A model generated the notes under the pieces. That model was given only the letters and a program-made list of their open reading frames with translations, did not search any database and had not been told where the DNA came from. Positions 36,529-45,184 of a DNA stretch of 64,000 nt are shown here, piece by piece. The stretch lies in the NCBI GenBank assembly GCA_040877545.1, contig JBBDNN010000006.1, positions 62,001 to 126,000 of the forward strand. The letters are read 5' to 3'. Source of the DNA: Gracilimonas sp040877545 (lineage in GTDB: Bacteria; Bacteroidota; Rhodothermia; Balneolales; Balneolaceae). The stretch's first letter is position 1. The number at the start of each line of letters is the position of its first letter. A program made the translations under genes and the position numbers.

Positions 36529-36726
36529 TTAATTAGCACCTGCGGAATTGGGTCGTTTAGATTTATAATATTCTCGTAGAGCTTCTGCTAACTCATCTTT
36601 ATCCATGTCGCCGCGGCCTTCAATACCTACTTCTTCGGCTTTTTGGTACAGGTCATGTTTAGTCCAGCTCTCATATCTTTTATTTGTTGCTTTGTCCCTC
36701 TCTTTAGGTAATTCTTCATCAGACAT
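36529..36726 (-). CDS. Small Rho-N/SAP-like domain protein
   Basis: A 65-aa highly charged protein. The segment WTKHDLYQKAEEVGIEGRG followed by DMDKDELAEALREYYK is a helix-extended-loop-helix of the Rho_N/SAP type, found in small proteins that may bind nucleic acid. The N-end is acidic and the C-end basic. It is convergent with the helicase gene, with the helicase terminator between them. Function not known. Confidence 0.65.
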   Translation of the reverse strand: MSDEELPKERDKATNKRYESWTKHDLYQKAEEVGIEGRGDMDKDELAEALREYYKSKRPNSAGAN

Positions 36727-36856
36727 ATTTCTTCATTTTGTTAAGGATTATTTCCAAAACAACATCATTCAGTATAAGATTCTTTTTGTGGGTGGTTATA
36801 ACCAGACTATGTAAAAGCAGGAAATGAAATTATCGCCATCTATTGAGGATGACTTC

Positions 36857-37765
36857 TTAATTTTTCGAAAACATCTCCTGCAAATTCCCGCTATATAAAG
36901 AAGCTTTTACATCACCCGTAGTTTCGCAAGAGATGAAGATTTCATTTTCATCTTTAAAAGTCATGCCTTCGGTTTGCCAATCTAATGGTGAAGTTGAAAT
37001 TTTCACTGAGGATGAATTCCCTGAGAAAAAATTATTTCCGCTAAAATCTAAAAACTTCCACAAGAAAGGGAACTGGTGATCATCCTGATAACCTAATAGC
37101 AATAGAGTATTCTGCTCAGGGTTCAAAGCCGCCGATGTTATGCGGCCATTCACATCAAAAGCAGCATTCTTTGTTGCTGCATAATTGCCGGTTTTTTTAG
37201 GGAGGGAATACAAAGTTGTTTGATGATTGTTACGCTGCTTAGTAAAAACATAAATGCTATCTGCAGCCACTACCATTGCCTCACTATCAAAGGCGTTATC
37301 CTTCTTTTTCATATCAAAGGTTTGTTGCTCGGGATAATGAAATTGAATGATTTCCCCGTTAACGCTGAGATCTTTTTTTTCAGAAATGTCTGAGTAATCT
37401 ATCTTCACGATTTTTAAGTTTTTCCTGTCCCCGTCATTATTCCCAAAGTCTCCGATGTAGATATACTCTCCGTCAAAAGAGATCGATTCTTTATCATCAA
37501 AATCAATGTCATGGATAGAAATAGTCTGCAAAATCTCTCCGGTAGCCGTATCAATGCGGTAAAATTCAGGTTTTTTAGAATCGTTGAGAGTGAACAAACC
37601 TTTGGGTGTATAAATCAGGCCGGAGCTTTCATCAAGTTCTTCAGCGAGCTCTGCAACTTTTTTGAGGGGGGAATCTTCAGGAGAGAAAAATCCACTAAAA
37701 TTAATTAGCACAACAATTATAATACCTACAAAAAAAAGTGTTCCTGTTTTCAAAATATTTGGCAT
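36857..37765 (-). CDS. Membrane-anchored beta-propeller-like protein, paralogue of the gene at 8451
   Basis: Function unknown. The 302-aa protein has an N-terminal hydrophobic anchor or signal (about residues 8-26: TLFFVGIIIVVLINFSGFF) without a lipobox. The exported part repeats the block order of the 8451-9347 product: ELDESSGLIYT, IDFDDKESISFDGEYIYIGDFGNN, DNAFDSEAMVVAADSIYVFTKQ, FLDFSGNNFFSG and WQTEGMTFKDENEIFISCE. These blocks fit a beta-propeller. It stands alone between the Rho_N-like gene and hisI. Confidence 0.68.
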   Translation of the reverse strand: MPNILKTGTLFFVGIIIVVLINFSGFFSPEDSPLKKVAELAEELDESSGLIYTPKGLFTLNDSKKPEFYRIDTATGEILQTISIHDIDFDDKESISFDGEYIYIGDFGNNDGDRKNLKIVKIDYSDISEKKDLSVNGEIIQFHYPEQQTFDMKKKDNAFDSEAMVVAADSIYVFTKQRNNHQTTLYSLPKKTGNYAATKNAAFDVNGRITSAALNPEQNTLLLLGYQDDHQFPFLWKFLDFSGNNFFSGNSSSVKISTSPLDWQTEGMTFKDENEIFISCETTGDVKASLYSGNLQEMFSKN

Positions 37766-37891
37766 GAGTTAATCATTAAAATTCGATTTAGATAATGCAT
37801 AGCTATAGTAATTTGAATACTCGCTGAAGAAGATTACTAATTTACACCACTCAATGAAATCCTAAAATCCCTTAATCCCACAAACCTTTGA

Positions 37892-38374
37892 TCACAGTTT
37901 AGTAGGATTCGGTGCATCTCCATACACATCTTTAGGATCGAAGACTTTTTCTTTCTCCTCAAAATTCAGCTCACCCTCTTTTTTCGTGAATTCATCTCCG
38001 GTTGGCACACTTCGGTAAAAGCAGGAACGGTAACCCACATGACAGCTGGCTCCGTTTCCCTGAACCTCAACGCGCAGCCAAATGCAATCCTGGTCGTCGT
38101 CTATACGCATTTCTTTTATGGGTTGTGTTAAACCACTGGTGGCGCCTTTATGCCATAAGGCTTTACGACTTCGGCTGTAATACACCGCCTCACCCAGTTC
38201 AATGGTTTTTTTGAGAGCTTCTTCATTCATGTAACCGTGCATCAGTAATTCCCCAGAAGAAAAGTCGGTGGTTACTACAGGAATGAGCCCCTTTTCATCA
38301 AATTTTGGGGCAAGGTCTAATCCTTCCTCAACCTGCTCTACAGTTTTGCGCTTTTTAAAAGTGATATTGCTCAT
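37892..38374 (-). CDS. hisI: Phosphoribosyl-AMP cyclohydrolase
   Basis: Third step of histidine synthesis. The 160-aa protein is the cyclohydrolase domain only, with no HisE fusion. Motifs: LMHGYMNEEAL, YYSRSRKALWHKGATSG, and DCIWLRVEVQGNGASCHVGYRSCFYR (spanning two stretches), containing the three Cys that bind zinc and the Asp region for Mg. The ~30 extra residues at the C-end (GDEFTKKEGELNFEEKEKVF) are acidic and not part of the core. It is the last gene of folE-cysS-yidD-hisI, 3 bases after yidD, and far from other his genes. Confidence 0.94.
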   Translation of the reverse strand: MSNITFKKRKTVEQVEEGLDLAPKFDEKGLIPVVTTDFSSGELLMHGYMNEEALKKTIELGEAVYYSRSRKALWHKGATSGLTQPIKEMRIDDDQDCIWLRVEVQGNGASCHVGYRSCFYRSVPTGDEFTKKEGELNFEEKEKVFDPKDVYGDAPNPTKL

Positions 38375-38377
38375 TAT

Positions 38378-38632
38378 TCAATGTTTCTTGTTTGATGTTC
38401 TTCTCGGTACCGGGTCATAGCCTTCGCCGCCCCAGGGATGACAACGGCTCACCCGTTTTATGCCCAGCCAAAATCCCTTCAAAGGGCCCCATTCTTTTAT
38501 CGCTTCTATCATATAATTTGAACAAGTGGGGGAGTAACGGCAGCTTTTTCCCAGCCATGGAGAAATAGCCAGTTGATAGAATCTTACCAATCCGATTATA
38601 AATTTGCTGAATATGGCCCTCAGCATTTTCAT
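38378..38632 (-). CDS. yidD: Membrane protein insertion efficiency factor YidD
   Basis: Small membrane-associated protein (84 aa) that helps YidC insert membrane proteins. The hallmark GKSCRYSPTCSNYMIEAI with its three Cys and the following GLWLGIKRVSRCHPWGGEGYDPVP-like end (here FWLGIKRVSRCHPWGGEG) are present. It overlaps cysS by one base, implying coupling. Confidence 0.95.
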   Translation of the reverse strand: MKMLRAIFSKFIIGLVRFYQLAISPWLGKSCRYSPTCSNYMIEAIKEWGPLKGFWLGIKRVSRCHPWGGEGYDPVPRRTSNKKH

Positions 38633-40092
38633 TATTCTATTTCGAAGGTAGTGCCTTCTTTTCCGTCCATAAGTTGAACACCCAGATTTTTTAGATCGTC
38701 TCGTATTTTATCAGAAAGGGCAAAATTCTTATTGGTTCGGGCATCTTTTCTAATTTCAATAAGAAGCTCAATTAAACCAAGAGTCAGTTCTTCATTGTCA
38801 TTTGGTTCACTTTTGGGCCAAAGGCCCAGTACATCGTCAATTATCTTTTTAAGTATAATTTTCCATTCTTCAATATTGTGAGGAGCTTTATTCTCTTTTA
38901 TAGAAGTATTTAAATCTTTTAATATCCCAAAAACCCAACCAATTGCAATAGAAGAATTAAAGTCATCATTCATAGCCTCTTCAAAAACGCTTTTGAAAGC
39001 CTTTACATTATAAGTTCTATCAGGGCCAGGAGACGCATTTAAAACAATATCTAATCTTTTGTGTAGAGTTTTTAGTCCTGATTCAGCTCCGGAAAGTGCC
39101 TCTTCAGAAAAATCAGTAGTGCTCCTGTAATGACTTTGTAATAAGAAAAAACGAATTATCTGTGGATCCCAGGCCCGAGTTAGCAGCTTATGATTTCCCG
39201 TAAAAAACTCGTTCAGATTTATTGCATTCCCTAAAGATTTGCCCATTTTCTGGCCTTCGAGCGTAACCATATTGTTGTGCATCCAATATTTAACAAATGG
39301 TTCATTATTTGCTCCCTCTGCTTGCGCAATCTCGCATTCATGATGTGGGAACTGGTTTTCCAATCCTCCGCCGTGAATGTCAAAACTTTTACCCAAATAT
39401 TTGGTGCTCATGGCAGAACATTCAATATGCCAGCCGGGATATCCCACGCTCCAGGGTGAATCCCATTTCATGATGTGATTTTCACCCGCTTTTTTCCAAA
39501 GGGCAAAATCTTCAGGGCTTTTTTTATCGGATGCAGTTTCTACGCGTGTGCCGGATTCTGCATCTTCGGTTTTTCGTCCGCTTAGCTTCCCGTACTCTTT
39601 ATCCGAGGATACATCAAAGTACACATTTCCATTTACCTCGTAAGCATGACCATTTTTGATGAGCTTCTTAATCATGGCAATTTGCTCGGGAATATGTCCT
39701 GATGCTCTTGGCGCGATATCAGGCCGAAGAACGTTTAATTTGTCCATATCCCGGAAATAGGAGTAGGTATATTTTTCAGCTATTTCCATGGGTTGAACTT
39801 TCTCGAGGCGAGCCTGTTTGCTGAGCTTGTCTTCACCTTCCTCAGCATCATCTACCAAATGTCCTACATCGGTGATGTTCTGAATATAGCGTACTTTATA
39901 TTTCTTATAACGCAGATATCGCAAAACAAGATCAAAAGAGACGTAGCTTTTTGCGTGGCCGAGATGGGCATCACCATAAACCGTAGGTCCGCAAACATAC
40001 ATGCCTACATGTGGGGGATTCAGCGGTTCAAACGGTTCTTTTTTTCTGGATAGAGTGTTGTATAGGTAGATTTTGTTGCCTTGTTCAGCCAC
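38632..40092 (-). CDS. cysS: Cysteine–tRNA ligase
   Basis: Class I aminoacyl-tRNA synthetase charging tRNA-Cys, 486 aa. The zinc-site Cys is in MYVCGPTVYG, the HIGH-type motif is AHLGHAKSY, WHIECSAMS and HGGGLENQFPHHECE give further zinc/active-site residues, and the KMSKS loop reads KMGKSLGN, a variant of KMSKS. A C-terminal helical DALR-like domain follows. It is downstream of folE (7-base gap) and overlaps yidD by one base. Confidence 0.96.
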   Translation of the reverse strand: MAEQGNKIYLYNTLSRKKEPFEPLNPPHVGMYVCGPTVYGDAHLGHAKSYVSFDLVLRYLRYKKYKVRYIQNITDVGHLVDDAEEGEDKLSKQARLEKVQPMEIAEKYTYSYFRDMDKLNVLRPDIAPRASGHIPEQIAMIKKLIKNGHAYEVNGNVYFDVSSDKEYGKLSGRKTEDAESGTRVETASDKKSPEDFALWKKAGENHIMKWDSPWSVGYPGWHIECSAMSTKYLGKSFDIHGGGLENQFPHHECEIAQAEGANNEPFVKYWMHNNMVTLEGQKMGKSLGNAINLNEFFTGNHKLLTRAWDPQIIRFFLLQSHYRSTTDFSEEALSGAESGLKTLHKRLDIVLNASPGPDRTYNVKAFKSVFEEAMNDDFNSSIAIGWVFGILKDLNTSIKENKAPHNIEEWKIILKKIIDDVLGLWPKSEPNDNEELTLGLIELLIEIRKDARTNKNFALSDKIRDDLKNLGVQLMDGKEGTTFEIE

Positions 40093-40099
40093 GATTTTC

Positions 40100-40804
40100 T
40101 TAAAACTCTGTATTGGTTTTTATATAATCAATGAACTTTCGCTGTGTTGCTTCCTCTTTAAAGGCTCCACGAAACTCTGAGGTGATGGTTGTGCTTGAAA
40201 TATCTTCGATTCCCCGCATTGACACACACAGGTGTTTGCTATCTATAAAAACGGCTACATCCTCTGTTTCGAGTACACTTTCTAGTTCATCTGCTATTTG
40301 GAGTGTAAGGCGTTCCTGCACCTGCGGCCGGCGTGAATAATAATCCACAATACGATTAATTTTGGACAAGCCGATTACTCTTTGGCCGGATGAAATATAA
40401 GCCACATGAGCTTTTCCTATAAAAGGAAGAAAATGGTGTTCACAAAATGAAGTAACCTGAATATTCCTTTCCACAACCATATCTGTATAATCGTAATGGT
40501 TGTTAAATTGGCGGGCAACAGGTTTATTTTTGGGATTTAAACCTTCAAATATCTCTTTCACGTACATCTTTGCTACACGATAGGGAGTACCCTTAAGGCT
40601 GTCATCATTCAGATCCAGGCCAAGCGTACGCATGATTTCTGCAAAATGCTCTTGAATGATTTCAATTTTTTCATCGTCAGTTTTATCGAAAGCATCATCA
40701 CGTATTGGTGTAAGTTTAGATGACCCGATATGATCTTCGCCAACTTCTTCGGCTGTAACTTTATCTAATTTCAATGTTTTCAGTATTTCAGATTGATTAC
40801 TCAT
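40100..40804 (-). CDS. folE: GTP cyclohydrolase I
   Basis: Converts GTP to dihydroneopterin triphosphate, the first step of folate (and pterin/queuosine) synthesis. The 234-aa protein has the zinc-binding SFCEHHFLPFIGKAHVAYI (Cys, His, His), GLSKINRIVDYYSRRPQVQERLT and CVSMRGI with the last zinc Cys. The first ~40 residues are a variable acidic extension. It is the first gene of the folE-cysS-yidD-hisI operon. Confidence 0.96.
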   Translation of the reverse strand: MSNQSEILKTLKLDKVTAEEVGEDHIGSSKLTPIRDDAFDKTDDEKIEIIQEHFAEIMRTLGLDLNDDSLKGTPYRVAKMYVKEIFEGLNPKNKPVARQFNNHYDYTDMVVERNIQVTSFCEHHFLPFIGKAHVAYISSGQRVIGLSKINRIVDYYSRRPQVQERLTLQIADELESVLETEDVAVFIDSKHLCVSMRGIEDISSTTITSEFRGAFKEEATQRKFIDYIKTNTEF

Positions 40805-40897
40805 AGAGAACAGGACAAAAACTGTGCTGTTAACAGAACATTAAAGTTAAGGGTTCCTGTTATCAATTAACAGCGGTTGAACTTTGAATATACAATG

Positions 40898-40910
40898 TTC
40901 AACAAGGAAT
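40898..40910 (+). repeat. Short intergenic repeat, copy 2
   Basis: TTCAACAAGGAAT, identical in 13 bases to the minus strand of 20104-20116, here within GAATATACAATG…ATTGAATTT text. It lies in the divergent folE/Smr spacer. Confidence 0.35.
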
Positions 40911-40981
40911 ATTGAATTTCCTATATGAATTAATATCCTTCTAAATTGGCAATTCCCTGTCGGTTATTAGATATTAATTAT

Positions 40982-41254
40982 ATGACTGAACCTGAACCCA
41001 TAGAATTACCCATTGATGGAATTTTGGACCTGCATCATTTCAACCCAAAAGAACTGGGTGAATTGATTCCGGATTACATCGAAGCCTGTCTTGAAAAGGA
41101 AATTACCTCCCTCCGAATTATTCATGGGAAGGGGAAGGGAGTATTGCGAAGAACTGTGCACAGTTTACTGGATAGAAATCCGCACGTAAAATCATACAGA
41201 TTAGCCGATGACCGGAGTGGGTGGGGAGCTACTTTAGTGGAGTTAAAAGAATAA
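40982..41254 (+). CDS. Smr-domain protein
   Basis: Stand-alone Smr (small MutS-related) domain of about 90 aa, a probable nuclease or nucleic-acid-binding unit. The motifs LDLHHF (about residues 16-21) and IIHGKGKGVLRRTVHSLL are intact, and the C-end GWGATLVELKE is typical. I take the start at ATG 40982; a longer frame from 40946 would add 12 unlikely residues. No MutS2 core is fused or adjacent. Confidence 0.9.
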   Translation: MTEPEPIELPIDGILDLHHFNPKELGELIPDYIEACLEKEITSLRIIHGKGKGVLRRTVHSLLDRNPHVKSYRLADDRSGWGATLVELKE

Positions 41255-41256
41255 AT

Positions 41257-41742
41257 TTACTTAATCAGGGTTAATTTTCTGATAATTGAATAATGAGTTG
41301 TTTTCAGCTCATAGATGTAAATACCGGATGCCAGATTTCCACCATTGAAGATAATCTGATGGCTGCCAGCCTGACGAACTTCATTTACCATAGTGGAGAC
41401 AATACGACCGGTGATATCATAAACTTTTAAAGTAACATTGGAGGTTTGGGGAAGTTCGAATCGTATATTAGTAACCGGATTAAAAGAATTGGGATAATTT
41501 TGATATAATTGATATTTAGCTGGGACTAAAGGTTCAGGATCTGAACTTACCGAGCTGGAAATATCTTTCTTATAAATTTTAAATACCTGATCGGAACTTA
41601 AACCATTATTGAAGAAACGAACCTCGTCAATACTTCCCGAAAAAAAGCCACCGGCACTAATATCTGTAGCGAAGACTTGAAGCTGTTTCCCCAATCCATT
41701 TTCCTTCCTCATATAAATATTCGAGATCAAAGGGTGCCCTCC
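41257..41742 (-). pseudogene. Truncated LamG-like / type IX sorting-domain fragment
   Basis: The frame is open from 41742 (an in-frame stop lies at 41743-41745) to TAA 41257 and has no ATG near its N-end, no signal peptide and only the tail of a domain. It shows the end of a LamG/concanavalin-like domain (GGFFSGSIDEVRFFNNGLSS), a linker (YQLYQNYPNSFNPVTNIRFE), then a complete type A sorting tail (VKVYDITGRIVS-like: LKVYDITGRIVSTMVNEVRQ, then GSHQIIFNGGNLASGIYIYE). The signal peptide and catalytic part are gone, so it is a 3' gene remnant. It ends 2 bases from the Smr stop. Confidence 0.8.
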
Positions 41743-41811
41743 TCAAATATCACTGAAAAATTTTGTCTTTCTTTATTTCAAAAACTCACAGCACCCAACC
41801 CGCACCACAAA

Positions 41812-42678
41812 TCACACACTGCAAATTTCCACTCCTTGTTTGAGAGAGCTAAATACATCTTCATTGGTAGGAATAAATTCCTGCCCTACAAATCCATCAA
41901 AACCAGTCTCAGAAATTGCTTCCATTATGGCTTTATAGTTTAGTTCCTGTGTCTCATCAATTTCATTTCTTCCGGGTACTCCGCCGGTATGATAATGCCC
42001 GATATAATCTGAATAATCTCGAATGGTCGCAATGATATCACCTTCCATTATCTGCATATGATAGATATCGTAAAGCAGCTTGAAGTGATCGCTTCCGATT
42101 TTATCTACCAGTTTCACACCCCATTCGGTATGGTCACATTGGTAATCGGGATGATCTACTTTTGAATTCAGCAACTCCATGCAAACCACGATATCCAGTT
42201 TTTCAGCAAGTTTCACTAACGGCTCCAAACCAACTGCACAATTTTCCAGTCCTGTTTCATCATCCATACCTTCCCGGTTACCCGAAAAACAAATAATATT
42301 TGGAAGTCCCGCCTCGGCAGCTTTGGGGATCAGATCTTCATAATCTTTCTGAAGCTGTTCATGGTATTCAGGATTATTAAAACCTTTTGGAATGTGATAA
42401 GGACCTGAGTTTGCCATTGCACAGGTAAGCCCGTATTTCTGAACCGTTGGCCAGTCTTTAGGATCCAGCAACTCCACTGAATCAATACCAATCTCTACGG
42501 CTGCTTCGCAAATTTCTTCCAGGGTATTATTTCCATACGGCCATTGACACACAGAATGTTTAAAAGTGCGCTTATTATTCTTTTCAGCTTTTTTAAAATT
42601 TAGGGATGGAAGTCCAACATAACTTGTAAGTGAAAGGCCTGCTAAACTTTTAATCGCATCTTTACGGGAAATTTTCAT
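41812..42678 (-). CDS. Exported sugar phosphate isomerase/epimerase-like TIM barrel
   Basis: AP-endonuclease-2-fold TIM barrel of 288 aa, closest in look to hydroxypyruvate-isomerase-type proteins: FKHSVCQWPYGNNTLEEICE, VCMELLNSKVDHPDY, LLYDIYHMQIMEGD, IGHYHTGGVPGRNEID and a final GQEFIPT. Probable metal residues are Glu in CMELLN, Asp in LYDIYHMQ, His in YHTGG and Glu in GQEF. The N-end (KISRKDAIKSLAGLSLTSYVGL) looks like a signal of Tat-like form but has RK, not RR. It is divergent from the GMC dehydrogenase gene, which suggests a common sugar-related role. Confidence 0.83.
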   Translation of the reverse strand: MKISRKDAIKSLAGLSLTSYVGLPSLNFKKAEKNNKRTFKHSVCQWPYGNNTLEEICEAAVEIGIDSVELLDPKDWPTVQKYGLTCAMANSGPYHIPKGFNNPEYHEQLQKDYEDLIPKAAEAGLPNIICFSGNREGMDDETGLENCAVGLEPLVKLAEKLDIVVCMELLNSKVDHPDYQCDHTEWGVKLVDKIGSDHFKLLYDIYHMQIMEGDIIATIRDYSDYIGHYHTGGVPGRNEIDETQELNYKAIMEAISETGFDGFVGQEFIPTNEDVFSSLKQGVEICSV

Positions 42679-42797
42679 TGTTCTTAAATTTGTGAAGCTT
42701 AATTAAGTAAATTAAATTGACAAATGTTGGTAAATGGAAGAAACGGAATTTTTTGATTTCTTTCGTTATCAAAAATCTAAACTTCATTCCTCATTGC

Positions 42798-44495
42798 ATG
42801 AACCTAAATCTTAAAGGGAAAAAAGAAAATACCTACGACGCCATAGTAGTAGGCAGCGGAATCAGTGGTGGTTGGGCCGCCAAAGAATTAACAGAAAAAG
42901 GATTAAAAACAATAATGCTGGAAAGGGGGCGAAAGGTTGATCATGTAGCCGACTATCCTACCATGTTTAAAGATCCCTGGGAACTTCCCAATAATGATCG
43001 GCTGAGCCATAATGAACTTCAGGATTATAAAAAACAAAATCGTACCGGCTACACAATTCGGGAATCCACTAAACACTGGTGGGTAAAAGATACCGAACAT
43101 CCTTACGAGGAAAAGAAGCGGTTCGACTGGATTCGGGGATATCATGTGGGTGGCCGCTCACTTTTGTGGGGCCGCCAATCGTATCGCCTCGGCCCGCAGG
43201 ATTTTGAAGCCAATGCCAAAGATGGATTTGGTGTGGATTGGCCCATCCGCTATAACGACGTTGCAAAATGGTACGATTATGTAGAAGGCCATGCCGGCAT
43301 AAATGGAAAAAAGGAAGGACTCAGCCAGCTACCGGATGGAAATTTTCTTCCCCCTATGGAAATGAATTGCCTTGAAAAACATGTAAGGGATCGTATTGCG
43401 GAAAATTATGATGACCGGATTATGACCATCGGCCGATCCGCAAATCTTACTCAGCCACACAAGGGAAGGGCTAACTGCCAGTATCGTAACCTTTGTATGC
43501 GAGGGTGCCCGTACGGAGCTTATTTCAGTACACAATCTTCGACCTTGCCACCTGCAATGGAAACCGGAAATTTGACGCTTCGTCCTCATTCTATTGTTAC
43601 TGAAGTTTTATATGATCCGGAAACTCAAAAAGCAACCGGTGTTCGTGTGCAGGACTCTGAAACCGGGGAGTCTATCGAATATTTTGCCCGGGTGGTCTTT
43701 TTATGTGCTTCAACATTAGGCAGTACCTGGATTCTGAAAAATTCTACTGAGCATTTTCCGGAGGGAATGGGAAATGCTTCCGGTGAACTGGGGCATAACC
43801 TGATGGATCATCATTTTAAAGTAGGAGCCTCAGGAAACTATGATGGTTTCAAAGATAAATACTATTCCGGGCGAAGGCCGAATGGTGTTTATATACCGCG
43901 GTTTAGAAATATTGATAAAGAACATCCCGATTTTCTTCGGGGATATGGTTATCAGGGTGGAGGAAGTCGAAATGGATGGACACGCTCTGTGGCGGAGTTA
44001 AGTATTGGTCCACAGCTTAAAGAAGAAATTGCTTCTCCGGGAGAATGGAGTTTCGGAATGTCTGCCTTTGGTGAGTTTCTGCCTTATCATGAAAATAAGG
44101 TTAGTTTAAATCACCAAAAGCTGGATAAACATGGATTGCCAACTTTTATTTTTGATTGTGAGATCAAAGAGAATGAATTGGCTATGCGGAAGGATATGGC
44201 CGAACAAGCTGCTGAAATGCTGGAAAGGTCGGGGTTAAAAAATGTTCATTCCTATGATTCTGAATACGCGCCGGGGCTTGGAATTCATGAAATGGGGACA
44301 GCCCGAATGGGACGTGATCCTAAAACATCCATTCTGAATAAATGGAATCAATTGCATGAGGTGAAAAATGTATTTGTCACTGATGGCGCCTGCATGACCT
44401 CATCCGCCTGCCAAAATCCCTCACTTACTTATATGGCATTAACAGCACGAGCTGCTGATTACGCCGTTAAAGAACTCAAACGAAATAATTTATAG
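42798..44495 (+). CDS. GMC-family FAD dehydrogenase, large subunit with Cys cluster
   Basis: FAD-dependent sugar/alcohol dehydrogenase of about 565 aa. The N-terminal Rossmann motif is DAIVVGSGISGGWAAKEL followed by LERG; the C-terminal active site is GLGIHEMGTARMG with QNPSLTYMAL at the FAD end. At about residues 227-237, NCQYRNLCMRGCPYGAYF holds three Cys (CX5CX3C) like those that bind a 3Fe-4S cluster in some FAD-glucose dehydrogenases. I take the start at ATG 42798, since 27 extra residues upstream look unlike the family. Only 4 bases separate it from its small subunit gene. Confidence 0.88.
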   Translation: MNLNLKGKKENTYDAIVVGSGISGGWAAKELTEKGLKTIMLERGRKVDHVADYPTMFKDPWELPNNDRLSHNELQDYKKQNRTGYTIRESTKHWWVKDTEHPYEEKKRFDWIRGYHVGGRSLLWGRQSYRLGPQDFEANAKDGFGVDWPIRYNDVAKWYDYVEGHAGINGKKEGLSQLPDGNFLPPMEMNCLEKHVRDRIAENYDDRIMTIGRSANLTQPHKGRANCQYRNLCMRGCPYGAYFSTQSSTLPPAMETGNLTLRPHSIVTEVLYDPETQKATGVRVQDSETGESIEYFARVVFLCASTLGSTWILKNSTEHFPEGMGNASGELGHNLMDHHFKVGASGNYDGFKDKYYSGRRPNGVYIPRFRNIDKEHPDFLRGYGYQGGGSRNGWTRSVAELSIGPQLKEEIASPGEWSFGMSAFGEFLPYHENKVSLNHQKLDKHGLPTFIFDCEIKENELAMRKDMAEQAAEMLERSGLKNVHSYDSEYAPGLGIHEMGTARMGRDPKTSILNKWNQLHEVKNVFVTDGACMTSSACQNPSLTYMALTARAADYAVKELKRNNL

Positions 44496-44499
44496 GGCC

Positions 44500-45096
44500 A
44501 TGTCAAAAACAACGAAAAATGTGATAAGCCGAAAAGAAGCTTTAAAACGGGTGGGATATATTTTAGGCGGAGCTGTGAGTGCCCCGGTAGCTTTGGGCTT
44601 TTTAAAGGGAGTAAAGGCTGAGCCGGGATTATCCTGGAATCCTGATTTTTTTAATGAGGCACAGGCAAAAACACTCTCAATTGTTTCAGATATCATCATG
44701 CCGGAAACGGATACGCCGGCGGCTTCGGCTCTTGGCGTTCCAAAATTTATCGAAGATATAGTTGGGAAAATATGGGAACCGCAGCATCAAGAGCGTTTTA
44801 TGGAAGGATTTGAGTTTTTCCTGGAACGGGCAAAAGACGACCTGCGTATGGATTTCAATGATGCTTCTGAAATCATGCAAACAGCATTTGTTAAAAAGCG
44901 GCACCGTCAAATTTTTGGAGGTGATGTGGATTGGAGTCAGCGTCCTTTCCTCTGGAGCATGAAAGAACTTACCATTACCGGCTATTGCACAACTGAAATA
45001 GGGGCTACTCAGCTTTTGCAATATCAGGCTATTCCGGGGGGCTACAAACCCTGCATTTCTCTTGAAGAAGCAGGCGGAAGAACCTGGGCTACATAA
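44500..45096 (+). CDS. Gluconate 2-dehydrogenase subunit 3-family protein
   Basis: Small partner subunit (198 aa) of GMC dehydrogenases, carrying the export signal for the complex in known cases. The N-end ISRKEALKRVGYILGGAVSAPVALGF is a signal-like segment, again with RK where Tat signals have RR. The body matches the family: LSIVSDIIMPETDTPAASALGVPKFIED, then long helices and the C-terminal GYCTTEIGATQLLQYQAIPGGY. Located 4 bases after the dehydrogenase gene, so co-translated. No cytochrome subunit follows. Confidence 0.88.
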   Translation: MSKTTKNVISRKEALKRVGYILGGAVSAPVALGFLKGVKAEPGLSWNPDFFNEAQAKTLSIVSDIIMPETDTPAASALGVPKFIEDIVGKIWEPQHQERFMEGFEFFLERAKDDLRMDFNDASEIMQTAFVKKRHRQIFGGDVDWSQRPFLWSMKELTITGYCTTEIGATQLLQYQAIPGGYKPCISLEEAGGRTWAT

Positions 45097-45184
45097 TCAA
45101 AATTGGAAGATGCTTTTACCTAATTTTTAGATGATATCAAGTTGCTTACGAGAGTGATGAACGGTAAATATTAAATACAATATT

